A stretch of DNA of 64,000 bases. It comes from Micromonospora rhizosphaerae. GTDB taxonomy: Bacteria; Actinomycetota; Actinomycetes; Mycobacteriales; Micromonosporaceae. The translations under genes were made by a program, and so were the position numbers. The stretch lies in assembly GCF_900091465.1 (NCBI RefSeq), contig NZ_FMHV01000002.1:4154001-4218000 (forward strand), given 5' to 3'. The notes beneath the pieces were generated by a model. That model was not told the origin of the DNA, made no database searches, and saw nothing but the letters and a program-made list of their open reading frames with translations. This document shows, piece by piece, positions 44,344-53,828 of this stretch. Position 1 is the stretch's first letter. Each line of letters begins with the position of its first letter.

Positions 44344-44591
44344 CCGAGCGCTGGGTAATCCACCTGCCGGTGACCGCCGCCGACCTGCCCGCCGCGCAGC
44401 GCCTGGCCCGGGTGGTGGCCCGGTGGACCGGGATGCTGCCGCAGGCCGACCCGGGGGAGACCACCGTGTCGGCCGAGGACGACCAGAACCTACGCCATCG
44501 GGTCTTCTGCGACCGGCTCCTGCCCGGCGGGCGGCGCTGCCTGCTCCGTGCCGACCACGACGGCCCCTGCTCCCGCCGCCTCCGCCGCTGA
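44340..44591 (+). CDS. Small hypothetical protein downstream of DivIVA-domain gene
   Basis: GTG at 44340 overlaps the DivIVA-domain stop. The 83-aa product begins VTERWVIHLPVTAADLPAAQ and ends with a Cys-containing tail (CDRLLPGGRRCLLRADHDG). Two cysteines about ten residues apart plus His could form a metal site, but this is conjecture. Its last 15 codons are found again as a fragment at 54290-54337. No known domain recognised. Confidence 0.75.
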   Translation: MTERWVIHLPVTAADLPAAQRLARVVARWTGMLPQADPGETTVSAEDDQNLRHRVFCDRLLPGGRRCLLRADHDGPCSRRLRR

Positions 44592-44962
44592 CACCGGTTC
44601 GGGCCAAGGATGCGACGTCTCCCGCACCGTCCGTAGGGTACGTGGAACCGAAGCCCTGTTCGCCGGAGCGAAAGCTCGCGGCATCGAGCCTGGCGCACTC
44701 ATCCGCAAGTTGATCGAGCGTGATTGAAGGCGGCACCAGTGATGGCGGCGTATGGCGGCGGCCTCGAATTGAACTGCGAGTCGTGGCGGTTGTCCACTGG
44801 ACGGCGGCGTCCGCCCGGGCATCCCCCGTCCGGCCGGTCGCCGGCGCTCGACAGCCAGTTTCCGCGCCACCGGCCGCCTTTCCGTTGATCTAAAGGTGCC
44901 AATCACCTGGCTTCGCTTTGCGTCCGGCAGGCATCATGAATGGACCCCTTCGAGGAGAGTCC
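44592..44962. other. Intergenic region before STAND-CHAT cassette
   Basis: The 371-base spacer holds no convincing gene. A short inverted repeat, AGGTG-ccaat-CACCT (44894-44908), lies about 55 bases before the STAND gene and is a possible operator. A GAGGAG ribosome site precedes the ATG at 44963. Confidence 0.45.
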
Positions 44963-47497
44963 ATGCATGCGTACGCCGTTCCAGAGGCGACCTCGTTCGC
45001 ATTGCCCGCTGCCTTTCCCGATCCACCGCCCCTGGTGTACCAATTCGCCGCTGCCGTATTCACCTTCATCGCGGTCGGCGTTCTGACCCGCATCGCGCTG
45101 GTCGTCGTCCGTCGCCGGCCGCTGCCCACCATGGCCGCAGTGCCGGGCGGCCTTGCTCACCCGTCCGGGAGCCCGCGCCGCCAGCGCGTGGTACCCGCCG
45201 ACGTGCCGCCACCGCCGGGCCTGCTCGTCGGTCGGGACGTCGAGATCGACAGGATCTGCCAGTACCTCACCGAGCACGGGCGCGACGGCGGTGGGCTGGT
45301 TGTCATCCACGGCGACCCGGGTGTCGGCAAGACCGCGCTCGCGCTCACCGTGGCGCACCTTGTCGCCGATCAGTACCCAGACGGTCAGTTGTTGCTGCGC
45401 TTCTACACGGCGGACAACCGGCTGCCGGAGGAGCGGTTGGAGAGCCTGGTCCGGTCCCTGCGCGGCCCGCGCGAACGGATGCCGGGACCGGCCGAACTGA
45501 GCCGGTGGTACCGGAACCATACCCGCCATCGCCGGGTACTGCTCATCCTCGACAACACCGGCGACCTCGACCGGATCGAACCGCTGCTGCCGGCGGGCGC
45601 CAAGTGCCTGACGATCGTGACCTGCCGTAGCCCTGTGTCCGAGCTAGCCCCGCACCTGTCGATCGGGCTGGCTCCGCTCGGCTTCGATGCCGCGATGGAG
45701 TTGCTGGACCGGTTGATCGGCGGCAGGCGGGTCGTTGAGGAGCGGGCGTCCGCCAAACGCGTCGTGACGGCCTCCGGCGGCTACCCGGTGGCGCTGCAAC
45801 TCGCGGGTGCTGTCCTCACCGTGCGCAAGAACTGGACCCTGGAGCACGTCGTGCGGCGTATCCCGGACCCGGCGCGCGCCGAAGGTTCCACCCTCGAAGT
45901 GCCGTTCCAAGGCATCCTTGATCTCGCGTTCGCCCTGCTCACCAGCGAAGAACGGGAGGCGTTGGCGCTGCTGGGCCTGACCGACCAGCGGCGTCCTGTG
46001 GAACGCTGGATGCTGACGGCGCTCTACAACGGCGCGCACGACGACCGGCGACTCACCGACGCCATCGCTGGCCGACTGCTCGATCGGCTGGCCTCCGCCC
46101 GCTTCGTGGAACGCCGGTTCGACGACCATACCGGGCTGCTGGTCTTCCGGGTTCCGGCGCACGTACACAGATACGCGCTGAACCGGCTGAAGGGCCTGAT
46201 CCTGGCCCCGCAACGCCGCAGCGCCCGGAGGGCCCTACACGCGGAACGTAACCGGCGGATTCACCAGGACATCAACGAGGACCTGCGGCACAGCGTCTTC
46301 GAGGCCCTCGACGAGGGTCGGCTCGACGACGCGCTGAACACCGCCCGGGAGTCGCTGGCGCTCTGCCGGAACCGGGCCGCCGGGCTGGAACCCGACGACT
46401 CGGGATGGCTCCCGCTCGCGGCGGAGGAGGCCCTGACTCTCGCCGCGTTGGGCGAGGTGTACGCCGAACTGGGGTGGATTGACGAGGGCATCACCTGCGC
46501 CGAGGAGGCACGGGACCGCGCCGAGGTGGCGGGGCCGCGCGCATTGCGGGTGCTGGGTGCTCTCCGCCAGCAGCTGCACGACACCCAGACGGCCGCGGAC
46601 GACCTGTCAGCCGCGTTCGAGCTCGCGCGCGACGCCCGGGATCGCGATGAGGAGATACGGGTGCTGCGGGAGTTGATCCGGTTGGAGGCCCAGCGGGGCG
46701 ACCTGGACGCCGGCAGGCGACACTACCTGCAGGCTGAAAAGCTCTGCGCCGACCTCGGCGAGACCGGCGTCCGGCAGCGACCTGCCGTCCTCCTCGCGTA
46801 CGCCCAGTTGTTGCGGGCATGCGGCCTGGCCGGCAGTGCCCTTGTGAGCGGCGGGTCGGTCGACGGCATGGCGGAGTCAGCGGGCGACGGGGCGGAGCTG
46901 TCCGACACCGCCGACTCGGTACTCGAGGAGGCGGAGTCGCTCACGGGCAACCGCCGTCAGCGCCTGCGCCGCCCCTGGATTCGACTGCAGCGGGCGCTCG
47001 TTCTGCTCGACCTGGAGCGGTTCGACCAGAGCCGAGAATTCGCCGTGGCCGCTCTCGACGGGTTCACCAACCTCCGCCACCGCTACGGCGGTGCACACGC
47101 CCGGCTCGCCCTCGGCCTGGCCCACCTCGCCGAGAACGACCTCCCGCTGGCCGCGCAGGAACTCGAGGAGTGCCTCGGCACCCTTCGACGCTGCGGTGAC
47201 CGGTGGATCGAGGCGGAGGCGGCGACCCGGTTGGCCGTGGTCTACCACCGGACGGGACGGACCGGCGAGGTGGTCAAGCTGCTCACCGCCGCCCAGCAGG
47301 CGTTCACGAATCTGGGAGACGAGCGGGGCCTGCAGCGCGCCAGCCGGGCGCTGTGGGAGGCGCGCACATCAGGCGATCTACTGTCGGCTCCCGCGCCGGA
47401 TCGCGGACCCGGGACCGTCGGGTCGAAGGGCCCGGCCCTGCTGCGCTCAGCTGCAAAAACCAGGGCCGGCGCCACTACCTCTCAGGCGGGCGGCTGA
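44963..47497 (+). CDS. Membrane-anchored STAND NTPase (NB-ARC type) with TPR-like repeats
   Basis: ATG at 44963 follows GAGGAG, preferred over an in-frame start at 44918. The 844-aa protein has one transmembrane helix (about 25-49, VYQFAAAVFTFIAVGVLTRI), a linker, the typical entry LLVGRDVEI (88-95), Walker A GDPGVGKT (117-124), Walker B LLILD (193-197), a T-C-R-S sensor segment and a winged-helix region. The C-terminal 400 residues are helical repeats (EALDEGRLDDALNTARESLA; DVLEEAESL). STAND NTPases sense a ligand with their repeats, oligomerise and trigger effectors. It is first in a four-gene unit ending in a CHAT protease and a small protein. Confidence 0.87.
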   Translation: MHAYAVPEATSFALPAAFPDPPPLVYQFAAAVFTFIAVGVLTRIALVVVRRRPLPTMAAVPGGLAHPSGSPRRQRVVPADVPPPPGLLVGRDVEIDRICQYLTEHGRDGGGLVVIHGDPGVGKTALALTVAHLVADQYPDGQLLLRFYTADNRLPEERLESLVRSLRGPRERMPGPAELSRWYRNHTRHRRVLLILDNTGDLDRIEPLLPAGAKCLTIVTCRSPVSELAPHLSIGLAPLGFDAAMELLDRLIGGRRVVEERASAKRVVTASGGYPVALQLAGAVLTVRKNWTLEHVVRRIPDPARAEGSTLEVPFQGILDLAFALLTSEEREALALLGLTDQRRPVERWMLTALYNGAHDDRRLTDAIAGRLLDRLASARFVERRFDDHTGLLVFRVPAHVHRYALNRLKGLILAPQRRSARRALHAERNRRIHQDINEDLRHSVFEALDEGRLDDALNTARESLALCRNRAAGLEPDDSGWLPLAAEEALTLAALGEVYAELGWIDEGITCAEEARDRAEVAGPRALRVLGALRQQLHDTQTAADDLSAAFELARDARDRDEEIRVLRELIRLEAQRGDLDAGRRHYLQAEKLCADLGETGVRQRPAVLLAYAQLLRACGLAGSALVSGGSVDGMAESAGDGAELSDTADSVLEEAESLTGNRRQRLRRPWIRLQRALVLLDLERFDQSREFAVAALDGFTNLRHRYGGAHARLALGLAHLAENDLPLAAQELEECLGTLRRCGDRWIEAEAATRLAVVYHRTGRTGEVVKLLTAAQQAFTNLGDERGLQRASRALWEARTSGDLLSAPAPDRGPGTVGSKGPALLRSAAKTRAGATTSQAGG

Positions 47498-47527
47498 CCC
47501 GCACCACCGGCTTCGAGGGGAGGATCC

Positions 47528-50500
47528 TTGTCGTTACGCTCGTTTGTCCAGCGGCTGCGCCGCAGCCGCGGACAGGTACGCATCGCCCTCGCCGCGACCG
47601 TAGCCGGCCTCGGCAGCCTGCTCGGCACCGCGTACGACGCCATCCCGGCCGTCCTTCACCTGCCCGCCCTACTGCTGATGGGTCTGCTCGGCGGCCTCGC
47701 CGTGCTGCTGACCGACCCTCCCGAGAAAAACTACGAGCAGATCCCGGTCGGTGCTCCGCAGGCACCGCGGAAGCGTTCGGACCGGCGGTCGCGCCGCCAG
47801 CGGTCGAGGCTCGACCCCGCCCGTCGGTGGTTGGCCGGATGGCGGCGCAGGAGGGTACCCACGCTGCCGTCCCCGGACGAGTTGTTCCGCGGAAGGGAGC
47901 GCGAGTTGAGGGAGCTCCAGGGCCTGCACGACATCCAGCGTTCCCAGCGCCCATCCGGCGTTCGCTCGCTGCTGCGCCACGGTCCGGACCGCCGAGCCCG
48001 TCGCCGGGCCGCCGGGCCGGTGGTGCTGCTGGTGCACGGCATGGCGGGGGTTGGCAAGAGCAGCCTGGCCGACGAGCTCGCGCGGCGGCTGGCCCGGTCC
48101 TATCCCCATGGTCAGATCGTCGTCAACCTCGGCACAGGAGGCGCGGCACGCAACCCGGCGGAGATCCTCAAGGACTTCCTCATCGCGCTCGGGTGGGCCG
48201 AAAGCGAGATGCCGGACACTGCGGTGGGACGGGCCATGATCTTCCGCTCGTTGACCGCGAAGAAGAAGATCCTGTTCATCCTGGACGCCGCGCGCAACGC
48301 CGACCAGGTGTGGCCCGTGCTACCCAGCGACCCGGCCGCCGCGGTGATCATCACTAGTCGCCGGGCCCTGGTCTGGCCGGACCCGCTGGTCGAACCGTCC
48401 TATTCGCTCAACCCGCCCGACGAGGACGAGGCCTTGGCCATTTTCCGCGCGGTGTCCCGCACCGGCGAGAGCGTCCGGCCGGAATGTGCGGCAGAGGTCG
48501 TACAGCTCTGCGGCCGGCTACCGCTGGCGCTGCGGGCGGCCGGCGAACGGGTTTCCAAAGACGGGGCGGACATCTGCCAGATCGCCGCGCTGCTACGGGA
48601 ATCCCGCTCCCGGCTGAATTGGCTGGACCGGCCGGGGCGCTCGCTGCACGGACACCTGCGGACCGAGTACGACCGGCTGCTGCCGCGCGAGCAGCGGGCG
48701 CTGTGCATGCTTGCGTTGATTCCCTCGGCCACCTTCGTCCCATGGGTACTCGGCCCGCTGCTGGAGCTCGACCCGGCCGAGGCGGAGGCGCTGGTGGACC
48801 GGCTCGCCGCGGCGCAACTGCTGGAGGACCTCGGGCCCGACGTGATCTCCCCCGTCGCCCGGTACGGCCTGCACCCGCTGGTCAAGCTCTTCGCCACCGA
48901 GCAGGTTCGGCAACTGCCAGCGTACGAGGTGGAGGAGGCGCAGGAGCGGCTCGTGCGGACATACGCGGCGATGGCGGGGGCCGCGCTGGCGATCCTCGAA
49001 CCGGACCTGTCCGGCAACGCCTGGGCCGAGGCGGACCCGCACTCGAAGTTGCCGGCCCTGATCGCCGACCACCCGGTCGCTTGGGTGCGCGCCGAGTACC
49101 CCAACCTGTTGAAGGTCATCGAGAGCGACCTGGGCCGGGATGCGGACTTCAGCCCGCTGTGCTGGCGCATTGGGGCGTGGCTCGACGGCTGCGTGGCCGA
49201 GGAGATCTCCCAGGAGGCGACCCTGCGTGCATACGATCGGGCCGTGGACGCGGCCGAGCAGAACGGCGTCGACCTCGGGGTGGTCGACGTTCTGCTGGCC
49301 AAGGGCTCGTACCTCGTGGCCGTGGAGCGGTACCGGGACGCGGAGGCGTGCTTCGGCCGGGCAGTCGAACGGGCGCGACGGCTAGCCGGGGACCCGGCGA
49401 CCGTGGGGGCAGCCCGGCGTCGCCTCGCTGTGGCCGCCCGCAAGATCGGCGAGGGTTTCCTGCAGGCCGGGGCCTATACGCACGCGGTGGAGCGGCTCGA
49501 GGAGGCCGCGCGGCTGGCAGAGGTCGCCGGGGAAAAGATGGAGCAGCGGCTGGTGGGCATCCTGTTGGCCGAGGCCCACCACGTGGACTTCCGGGCCGAG
49601 GCGGTGCGTGACGAGATCGTCTACGATCAGCTGACCGAGTCGACCCGCTACCGGATCCGGCTGTCCATGTCGGAGGCCAGTAGGCGCCGCGGGGACTGGC
49701 AGAGCGCCGCGGAGTACCTCGACCAAGCCTCCCGCTGTATGGGGGGCGACCAGCGCCGGACCGCGACTCTGCGGTACCGCCGGGCGCGGCTGCTGCTCGA
49801 GGAGTGCGCGGCATCGCCGGCCGGCCCACGTCCGCGAGCGGCGAAGCCGGGCCTCGCCGAGGGAGCCGTCCGGCGGGCCGCCGGCGCCGTGGTCGCCTTC
49901 CGCCAGATGGCTAATCCGATCGGCGTGGTCCGAGCCCAGTGCCTGCTCGCCCGCGCCGTGCTCGCCCTGGGACACCCGGTGGAGGCGGACCAGATCGTCC
50001 GCACGGCGGAACGGGACCTGGACGCTCTGCTGGCAACGGACGAGATGCCGGAGGTGCTGGCCCCGCTGGTCGCCCGGCTCTGCCGGGTCACCGGTGAGAT
50101 CCGGCTGGCCGCCGGGGACCGTTCCGGTGGCCGGCAATTGCTGGTGGATGCAGCGACCGCATTCTCCGCTCAGAAGGACTGGGCGGGCCTGCGCGGAGTA
50201 TTGCGCCTGCTCGAGTCGGTCACCCCGGCCGGGCCGGTCCCCGGGGCGAACGGTGGTCCGGCGGCCATCACGGCTCCATGGTGGCCGGCTCGCGAGGCGA
50301 TGCCCGTGCTGGTAGCCGCGGGGGCGGGGCCACTGGCCTTGGCCCCGGCCGTGACGGACACGCTAGCGGCGCGGCTGGGCAGTCAGGTGGTCCAGCGGGT
50401 GCAAGACGAACTGCGGCAGGACCTGGCACGGGAGGAGCCGGTGGTCTTCCGGGGCGCGCTGGGGGCAGGGCTCGATGGTGCCGAACTCGCCGAGGGACAC

Positions 50501-50890
50501 GGGGCGGCACCCGTCTGGCGGGTGCCGGTCGGGGAGACCTGCGAGCTGACCGTACTGGTGGCCACCGGCTGGCGGGCGTACGCAGGTGAGCCAGGGGGCC
50601 GGCCCGACCTGGTCGGCGTGCAGGTGTGGCGGGAGGTCGTGGCCGCTGTGGGGACGCCGGCCTCACACGTCGACCTGACCGTGCTGGTGGACGCGCCGTT
50701 CGTCGAGGTGGCCGAACCGGAACTCACGGCCGGGTGCCCCGTGGAGGATGGCCGAATCTGGCACCGGACGTCGGTGCGAGCCACCACGCCCGGCGGGCAC
50801 GACCTGCGGATCAGCTTGGTGGCCTCGGGCCGGCTGGTGCAGTCCCTGCCGATCGAACTGATGGCGGAGGATCCGGGGGAGGGCGCGTGA
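47528..50890 (+). CDS. Second membrane-anchored STAND NTPase with helical repeats
   Basis: TTG at 47528 is used because GGGGAGGATCC lies just before it and no ATG/GTG gives a full membrane segment. The 1120-aa protein has two hydrophobic stretches (about 18-35 and 44-62), a basic linker, FRGRERELRE, Walker A GMAGVGKSS (171-179), Walker B LFILDA (about 246), TSRR and winged-helix segments, then TPR-like helices to about residue 900. The last 200 residues are beta-rich (WRVPVGETCELTVLVATGWR ... HDLRISLVASGRLVQSLPIE), likely an interaction domain with the adjacent protease. Gap to the first STAND gene: 30 bases; GTGA overlap with the next. Confidence 0.84.
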   Translation: MSLRSFVQRLRRSRGQVRIALAATVAGLGSLLGTAYDAIPAVLHLPALLLMGLLGGLAVLLTDPPEKNYEQIPVGAPQAPRKRSDRRSRRQRSRLDPARRWLAGWRRRRVPTLPSPDELFRGRERELRELQGLHDIQRSQRPSGVRSLLRHGPDRRARRRAAGPVVLLVHGMAGVGKSSLADELARRLARSYPHGQIVVNLGTGGAARNPAEILKDFLIALGWAESEMPDTAVGRAMIFRSLTAKKKILFILDAARNADQVWPVLPSDPAAAVIITSRRALVWPDPLVEPSYSLNPPDEDEALAIFRAVSRTGESVRPECAAEVVQLCGRLPLALRAAGERVSKDGADICQIAALLRESRSRLNWLDRPGRSLHGHLRTEYDRLLPREQRALCMLALIPSATFVPWVLGPLLELDPAEAEALVDRLAAAQLLEDLGPDVISPVARYGLHPLVKLFATEQVRQLPAYEVEEAQERLVRTYAAMAGAALAILEPDLSGNAWAEADPHSKLPALIADHPVAWVRAEYPNLLKVIESDLGRDADFSPLCWRIGAWLDGCVAEEISQEATLRAYDRAVDAAEQNGVDLGVVDVLLAKGSYLVAVERYRDAEACFGRAVERARRLAGDPATVGAARRRLAVAARKIGEGFLQAGAYTHAVERLEEAARLAEVAGEKMEQRLVGILLAEAHHVDFRAEAVRDEIVYDQLTESTRYRIRLSMSEASRRRGDWQSAAEYLDQASRCMGGDQRRTATLRYRRARLLLEECAASPAGPRPRAAKPGLAEGAVRRAAGAVVAFRQMANPIGVVRAQCLLARAVLALGHPVEADQIVRTAERDLDALLATDEMPEVLAPLVARLCRVTGEIRLAAGDRSGGRQLLVDAATAFSAQKDWAGLRGVLRLLESVTPAGPVPGANGGPAAITAPWWPAREAMPVLVAAGAGPLALAPAVTDTLAARLGSQVVQRVQDELRQDLAREEPVVFRGALGAGLDGAELAEGHGAAPVWRVPVGETCELTVLVATGWRAYAGEPGGRPDLVGVQVWREVVAAVGTPASHVDLTVLVDAPFVEVAEPELTAGCPVEDGRIWHRTSVRATTPGGHDLRISLVASGRLVQSLPIELMAEDPGEGA

Positions 50891-52170
50891 GCGGCCGGCC
50901 CGAACGCCGCCCGGACGTGACCGTGTGGTGCCGGACGGTCGACGGTGGCGTCCAGCTGCGGCTCACCGCCGCCGACGGGTCGGCTTCCCTCACCGTCGGA
51001 CTCGCCGCCCCCGATGTGCTGCGCGCCTGTCACCACAAATTCGGCCGCGCCATCGGGGCGGCAGCGGACCGCTGCCGAACCGGCCGGTCCCTGCCAGTCA
51101 ACGCCGCCGCGGACGCGCTGAGCACGATGGCGAGGGCCGGCCGCGTCTTCCTGTCGGAGGCGCTGCTGGACCCCGAAGCGGACCTGTACCGGATGTCGCG
51201 CTTCCTGCGGGAGTCGTGCCCCACCTGGCGGACCCGCACCCCGCACACCCCCTTGATTCACGTGCTGGCTCGCTCCGACCAGTACTTCCCGTGGGAACTG
51301 GTGCCGCTGTTCGACCCGGTCACCCGCGGCCGGGCCCGGGACGTCGCCGAGCTGGCCCAGGTCGCGTCCGCCTTCACCGGCTTCGCAGTCGTGGTCGAGC
51401 GCAGCGACCCTGACCGGCCGGTGGACGACTCCACCCTGGACGGCTGGGACCGGCTGCCCCTGCGGATGATGTACGACTCCCGTTACCCGGGCGCCCAGCA
51501 GGAGCTGGGCTTTTTCCGGGGCAGGGGGGACCTGGTCCGGCTGCGCGGTCCGTACCCGCGCGACGTCGGCGACGAGACGGCTCCCACCGTCGCCCGGCAG
51601 CTCTGCGATCCCACACTGGGCGTGGACGGGCGCCCCGACGGCCCGCTCGACCAAGTGGTGCACTTCTCCTGCCACTGCGAGGGCGTGGGCGATGGAGACC
51701 GGATGCCGGGGTACCGGCTCGCTGACGAGCAGGGCCGGGAGGTAATGCTCCTCCTGGACGACCTGGTCGACGAGTTGATGCGGATCTGGGCGGACCCGGA
51801 TTCCTCTCCGCCACCCGATCGGCGGCCGCCAATGCCGCTGGTGTTCCTAAACGCTTGCGGGACCGCTGCGCTCGACCCGGCCACTGCCACGTCGCTGCTC
51901 AAGCCCTTCGCCCAGAACCGCAACCGGGGCATCATAGGGACCGCGGCGAACGTCCCGGACGGGGCCGCGGCCGCGGTGTCCCGCTGGTTCTACACCAACC
52001 TTCTAGCCCACGGGATGGATGTCGGGCAGGCCTTGCACGCGGCGAAGTGGCGGCTGCTGCAGGACTGGGGCAACCCACTCGGGCTGCTGTACTCCGTCCA
52101 CGCGTACGCCGGCCTGCGGGTCGCGCCGGTACCGACGTACGCCGTACCCGTCCCGGGAGGCGACGCATGA
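50887..52170 (+). CDS. CHAT-domain caspase-like protease
   Basis: A GTG start at 50887 overlaps the stop of the STAND gene. The 427-aa protein has a beta-rich N-terminal region and a CHAT peptidase domain: YFPWELVPL typical of the domain entry, histidine segment VVHFSCHCEG (H263) and cysteine segment VFLNACGTAAL (C324), then GTAANVPDGAAAAVSRWFY and VGQALHAAKWRLLQDWGNP. Both catalytic residues are present. CHAT proteases are caspase relatives that cleave death effectors or partners when activated by a STAND sensor. Its stop overlaps the start of the small downstream protein (ATGA), its likely substrate. Confidence 0.9.
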   Translation: MSGRPERRPDVTVWCRTVDGGVQLRLTAADGSASLTVGLAAPDVLRACHHKFGRAIGAAADRCRTGRSLPVNAAADALSTMARAGRVFLSEALLDPEADLYRMSRFLRESCPTWRTRTPHTPLIHVLARSDQYFPWELVPLFDPVTRGRARDVAELAQVASAFTGFAVVVERSDPDRPVDDSTLDGWDRLPLRMMYDSRYPGAQQELGFFRGRGDLVRLRGPYPRDVGDETAPTVARQLCDPTLGVDGRPDGPLDQVVHFSCHCEGVGDGDRMPGYRLADEQGREVMLLLDDLVDELMRIWADPDSSPPPDRRPPMPLVFLNACGTAALDPATATSLLKPFAQNRNRGIIGTAANVPDGAAAAVSRWFYTNLLAHGMDVGQALHAAKWRLLQDWGNPLGLLYSVHAYAGLRVAPVPTYAVPVPGGDA

Positions 52171-52955
52171 AGACCCTCCTGAGCGACCTGTGGCACGAGA
52201 CCCGCGGTGGGTTCGACCGACTCCCGGTCTGGCTGCCGGGCACGTCCATGCGCCTGGGCGACATCGGCGTGTTCGGCGACGGGGGCTGGACCACGCACAC
52301 AACCCTGTCCGCCCTGGGCATCCCGTTCTCGGTCGGGCCCGTCGGCGTGCCAACCAGCTTCGACTACGCCTCCAGCGACGGTGCCGAGGTGAGATCGTGG
52401 GTGGGCGCGAACGGTGAGCCGCTGCCAGGGATGGTCTCCGGCAACGCTGGCTTGCGCATTCGCTTTTCCCGCGCGGGCGCGTTCGTGTTGAAGGCCGGAG
52501 CGGTGCGGACCCGACAGATCGTCGAGCTGGACACCCTCGACGGGCTGCTGGTGCAGCGCTACCAGCGCGGCGACTGGCGCCGGGAGTGGGTGCTGGTGAC
52601 CGAGGTCGCGCAGGGCGGACCGGTGCTGATCCTGGTGTCCGCCAGTGCGGACGGCGAGGCCGTGGTCGACCTCGGCGTGAAGGCGGTGGCCGCTGGGGCA
52701 CCACTGGCCGGCGGCGGGACGGGCGTCAGCGTCGGATCCTCTCGCGGGCTGGCTGCCACCTTCACCAGCCAGCGGCAGACGACCGTGCTGTGGCGCGGTC
52801 GGTGCGTGCAAGACCGCTGGTGGCAGGACGGGCCGCGAATTGAGGCAACGCGGGGCAGGGAGGACGGGCCCGGGATGGTCGGACCGTCGGCCACAGCTGC
52901 GGAGCCGACCGTCATCGAGGTCGAGTACCCGGAGGACCTGTCCGAATCGCGGTGA
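52167..52955 (+). CDS. Beta-rich 262-aa protein, possible gasdermin-like effector
   Basis: ATG at 52167 overlaps the CHAT stop. The sequence has a short N-terminal helix, then LPVWLPGTSMRLGDIGVFGD, amphipathic strands (LRIRFSRAGAFVLKAG), REWVLVTEVAQGGPVLILVS and GLAATFTSQRQTTVLW, and a 30-residue acidic, Pro/Ser-rich tail. The order, the W-V-L-V-T-E-V strand (Y-V-V-T-E-V in mammalian gasdermins), the size and the position after a caspase-like protease fit a bacterial gasdermin, with a removable inhibitory tail. Against this: the N-terminal Cys for lipidation known in bacterial gasdermins is absent, and I compare only from memory. It is otherwise an unknown protein of the cassette. Confidence 0.55.
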   Translation: MKTLLSDLWHETRGGFDRLPVWLPGTSMRLGDIGVFGDGGWTTHTTLSALGIPFSVGPVGVPTSFDYASSDGAEVRSWVGANGEPLPGMVSGNAGLRIRFSRAGAFVLKAGAVRTRQIVELDTLDGLLVQRYQRGDWRREWVLVTEVAQGGPVLILVSASADGEAVVDLGVKAVAAGAPLAGGGTGVSVGSSRGLAATFTSQRQTTVLWRGRCVQDRWWQDGPRIEATRGREDGPGMVGPSATAAEPTVIEVEYPEDLSESR

Positions 52956-53066
52956 GGAGCTGGTCCGCCACAGGGCGGCGGTGCACGCCGGTCGACCCGT
53001 ACCGTGACGGCAGCTTCATAACCAGGAGGTGGTCGCGCCTGCTGCCCGAGCAGGGGGGAACCGAGC

Positions 53067-53396
53067 TCAATCGCTGAGGTGGTCCTTCAACGCGTCGAGT
53101 TGGCGGTCCCAGTCGCGGGCCAGCGCGGCCAGAAACTGTTGCGCCACTTGCATCGGGGCGGAGCGGAGTCGGTACCGCACCCGGCGCCGCTCTCCCGGTT
53201 CGGCCGTCACCAGGCCGGCCTCGGCAAGCAGGGCCAGGTGCTTGGCGATCGCCTGCCGCGTGATCGGCAGGCGATCGGCCAGGTCTGTGGCCGTGGCAGG
53301 ACCGCCCGAAGCCAGCGCGGCAAGGATGCCGCGCCGGCTCGGGTCGGCCAGGGCGATGAAGACCTGTTCGGCGATCGCCTCGATGTCAGGCGGCAT
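53067..53396 (-). CDS. ArsR-family transcriptional repressor
   Basis: The 109-aa protein starts at ATG 53396 within the end of the SRPBCC gene (11-base overlap). It has a winged helix-turn-helix (ALADPSRRGILAALASGG, TRQAIAKHLALLAEAGLV, RRRVRYRL) without the metal-binding ELCVC motif. ArsR-SRPBCC pairs of this type are common in actinobacteria and are probably autoregulated. The perfect palindrome at 53829-53858, just before the operon, is the likely binding site. Confidence 0.92.
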   Translation of the reverse strand: MPPDIEAIAEQVFIALADPSRRGILAALASGGPATATDLADRLPITRQAIAKHLALLAEAGLVTAEPGERRRVRYRLRSAPMQVAQQFLAALARDWDRQLDALKDHLSD

Positions 53397-53817
53397 TGAG
53401 GTACTCGACCAACTCGCCCAGCTCGCTCGCCCAGCCCTCGGTGTTGCCGGCGTACGCCTTGCGGTAGTCGTCTTCCGGCAACTGGGCGAAGCCGGACTCG
53501 ACCACGGTCAGCCGCGTGCCCGCGCCGACCGGTTCGAGCGTGAACTCGACGTAGGTGCGGCGCGGATCGTCGTCGGGCAAGCCGTAGATGTGCCAGGTGA
53601 AGCCGAAAACCGTTGGCTCCTCGACCCGCTCGATACGCAGGTCGGCCCGGTCGCCGCTGGTCCAGGTCACCTGGGCTGACCCGCCCGGGCGTAGGTCGAT
53701 CGTCGCCCGGTTGCCGAACCAGGTGCCCAGTCCCTCGGCCGTGGTGAGCGCGGCCCAGACCTTGGCCGGTGGGTGGGCGAGCTCGACGGTCCGTTCGATG
53801 CGATCGGGGAACCCCAT
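53386..53817 (-). CDS. SRPBCC (AHSA1-like) domain protein
   Basis: The 143-aa protein (MGFPDRIERTVELAHPPAKV) starts at 53817. It has the AHSA1/START-like pattern W-x-A-L-T, GLGTWFGNRATIDLRPGG, FGFTWHIYG and GTRLTVVESGFAQLPEDDY, forming a hydrophobic ligand-binding pocket. It is first in an operon with the overlapping ArsR gene. The ligand is not known. Confidence 0.92.
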   Translation of the reverse strand: MGFPDRIERTVELAHPPAKVWAALTTAEGLGTWFGNRATIDLRPGGSAQVTWTSGDRADLRIERVEEPTVFGFTWHIYGLPDDDPRRTYVEFTLEPVGAGTRLTVVESGFAQLPEDDYRKAYAGNTEGWASELGELVEYLNAA

Positions 53818-53828
53818 GACAGCCTCCA

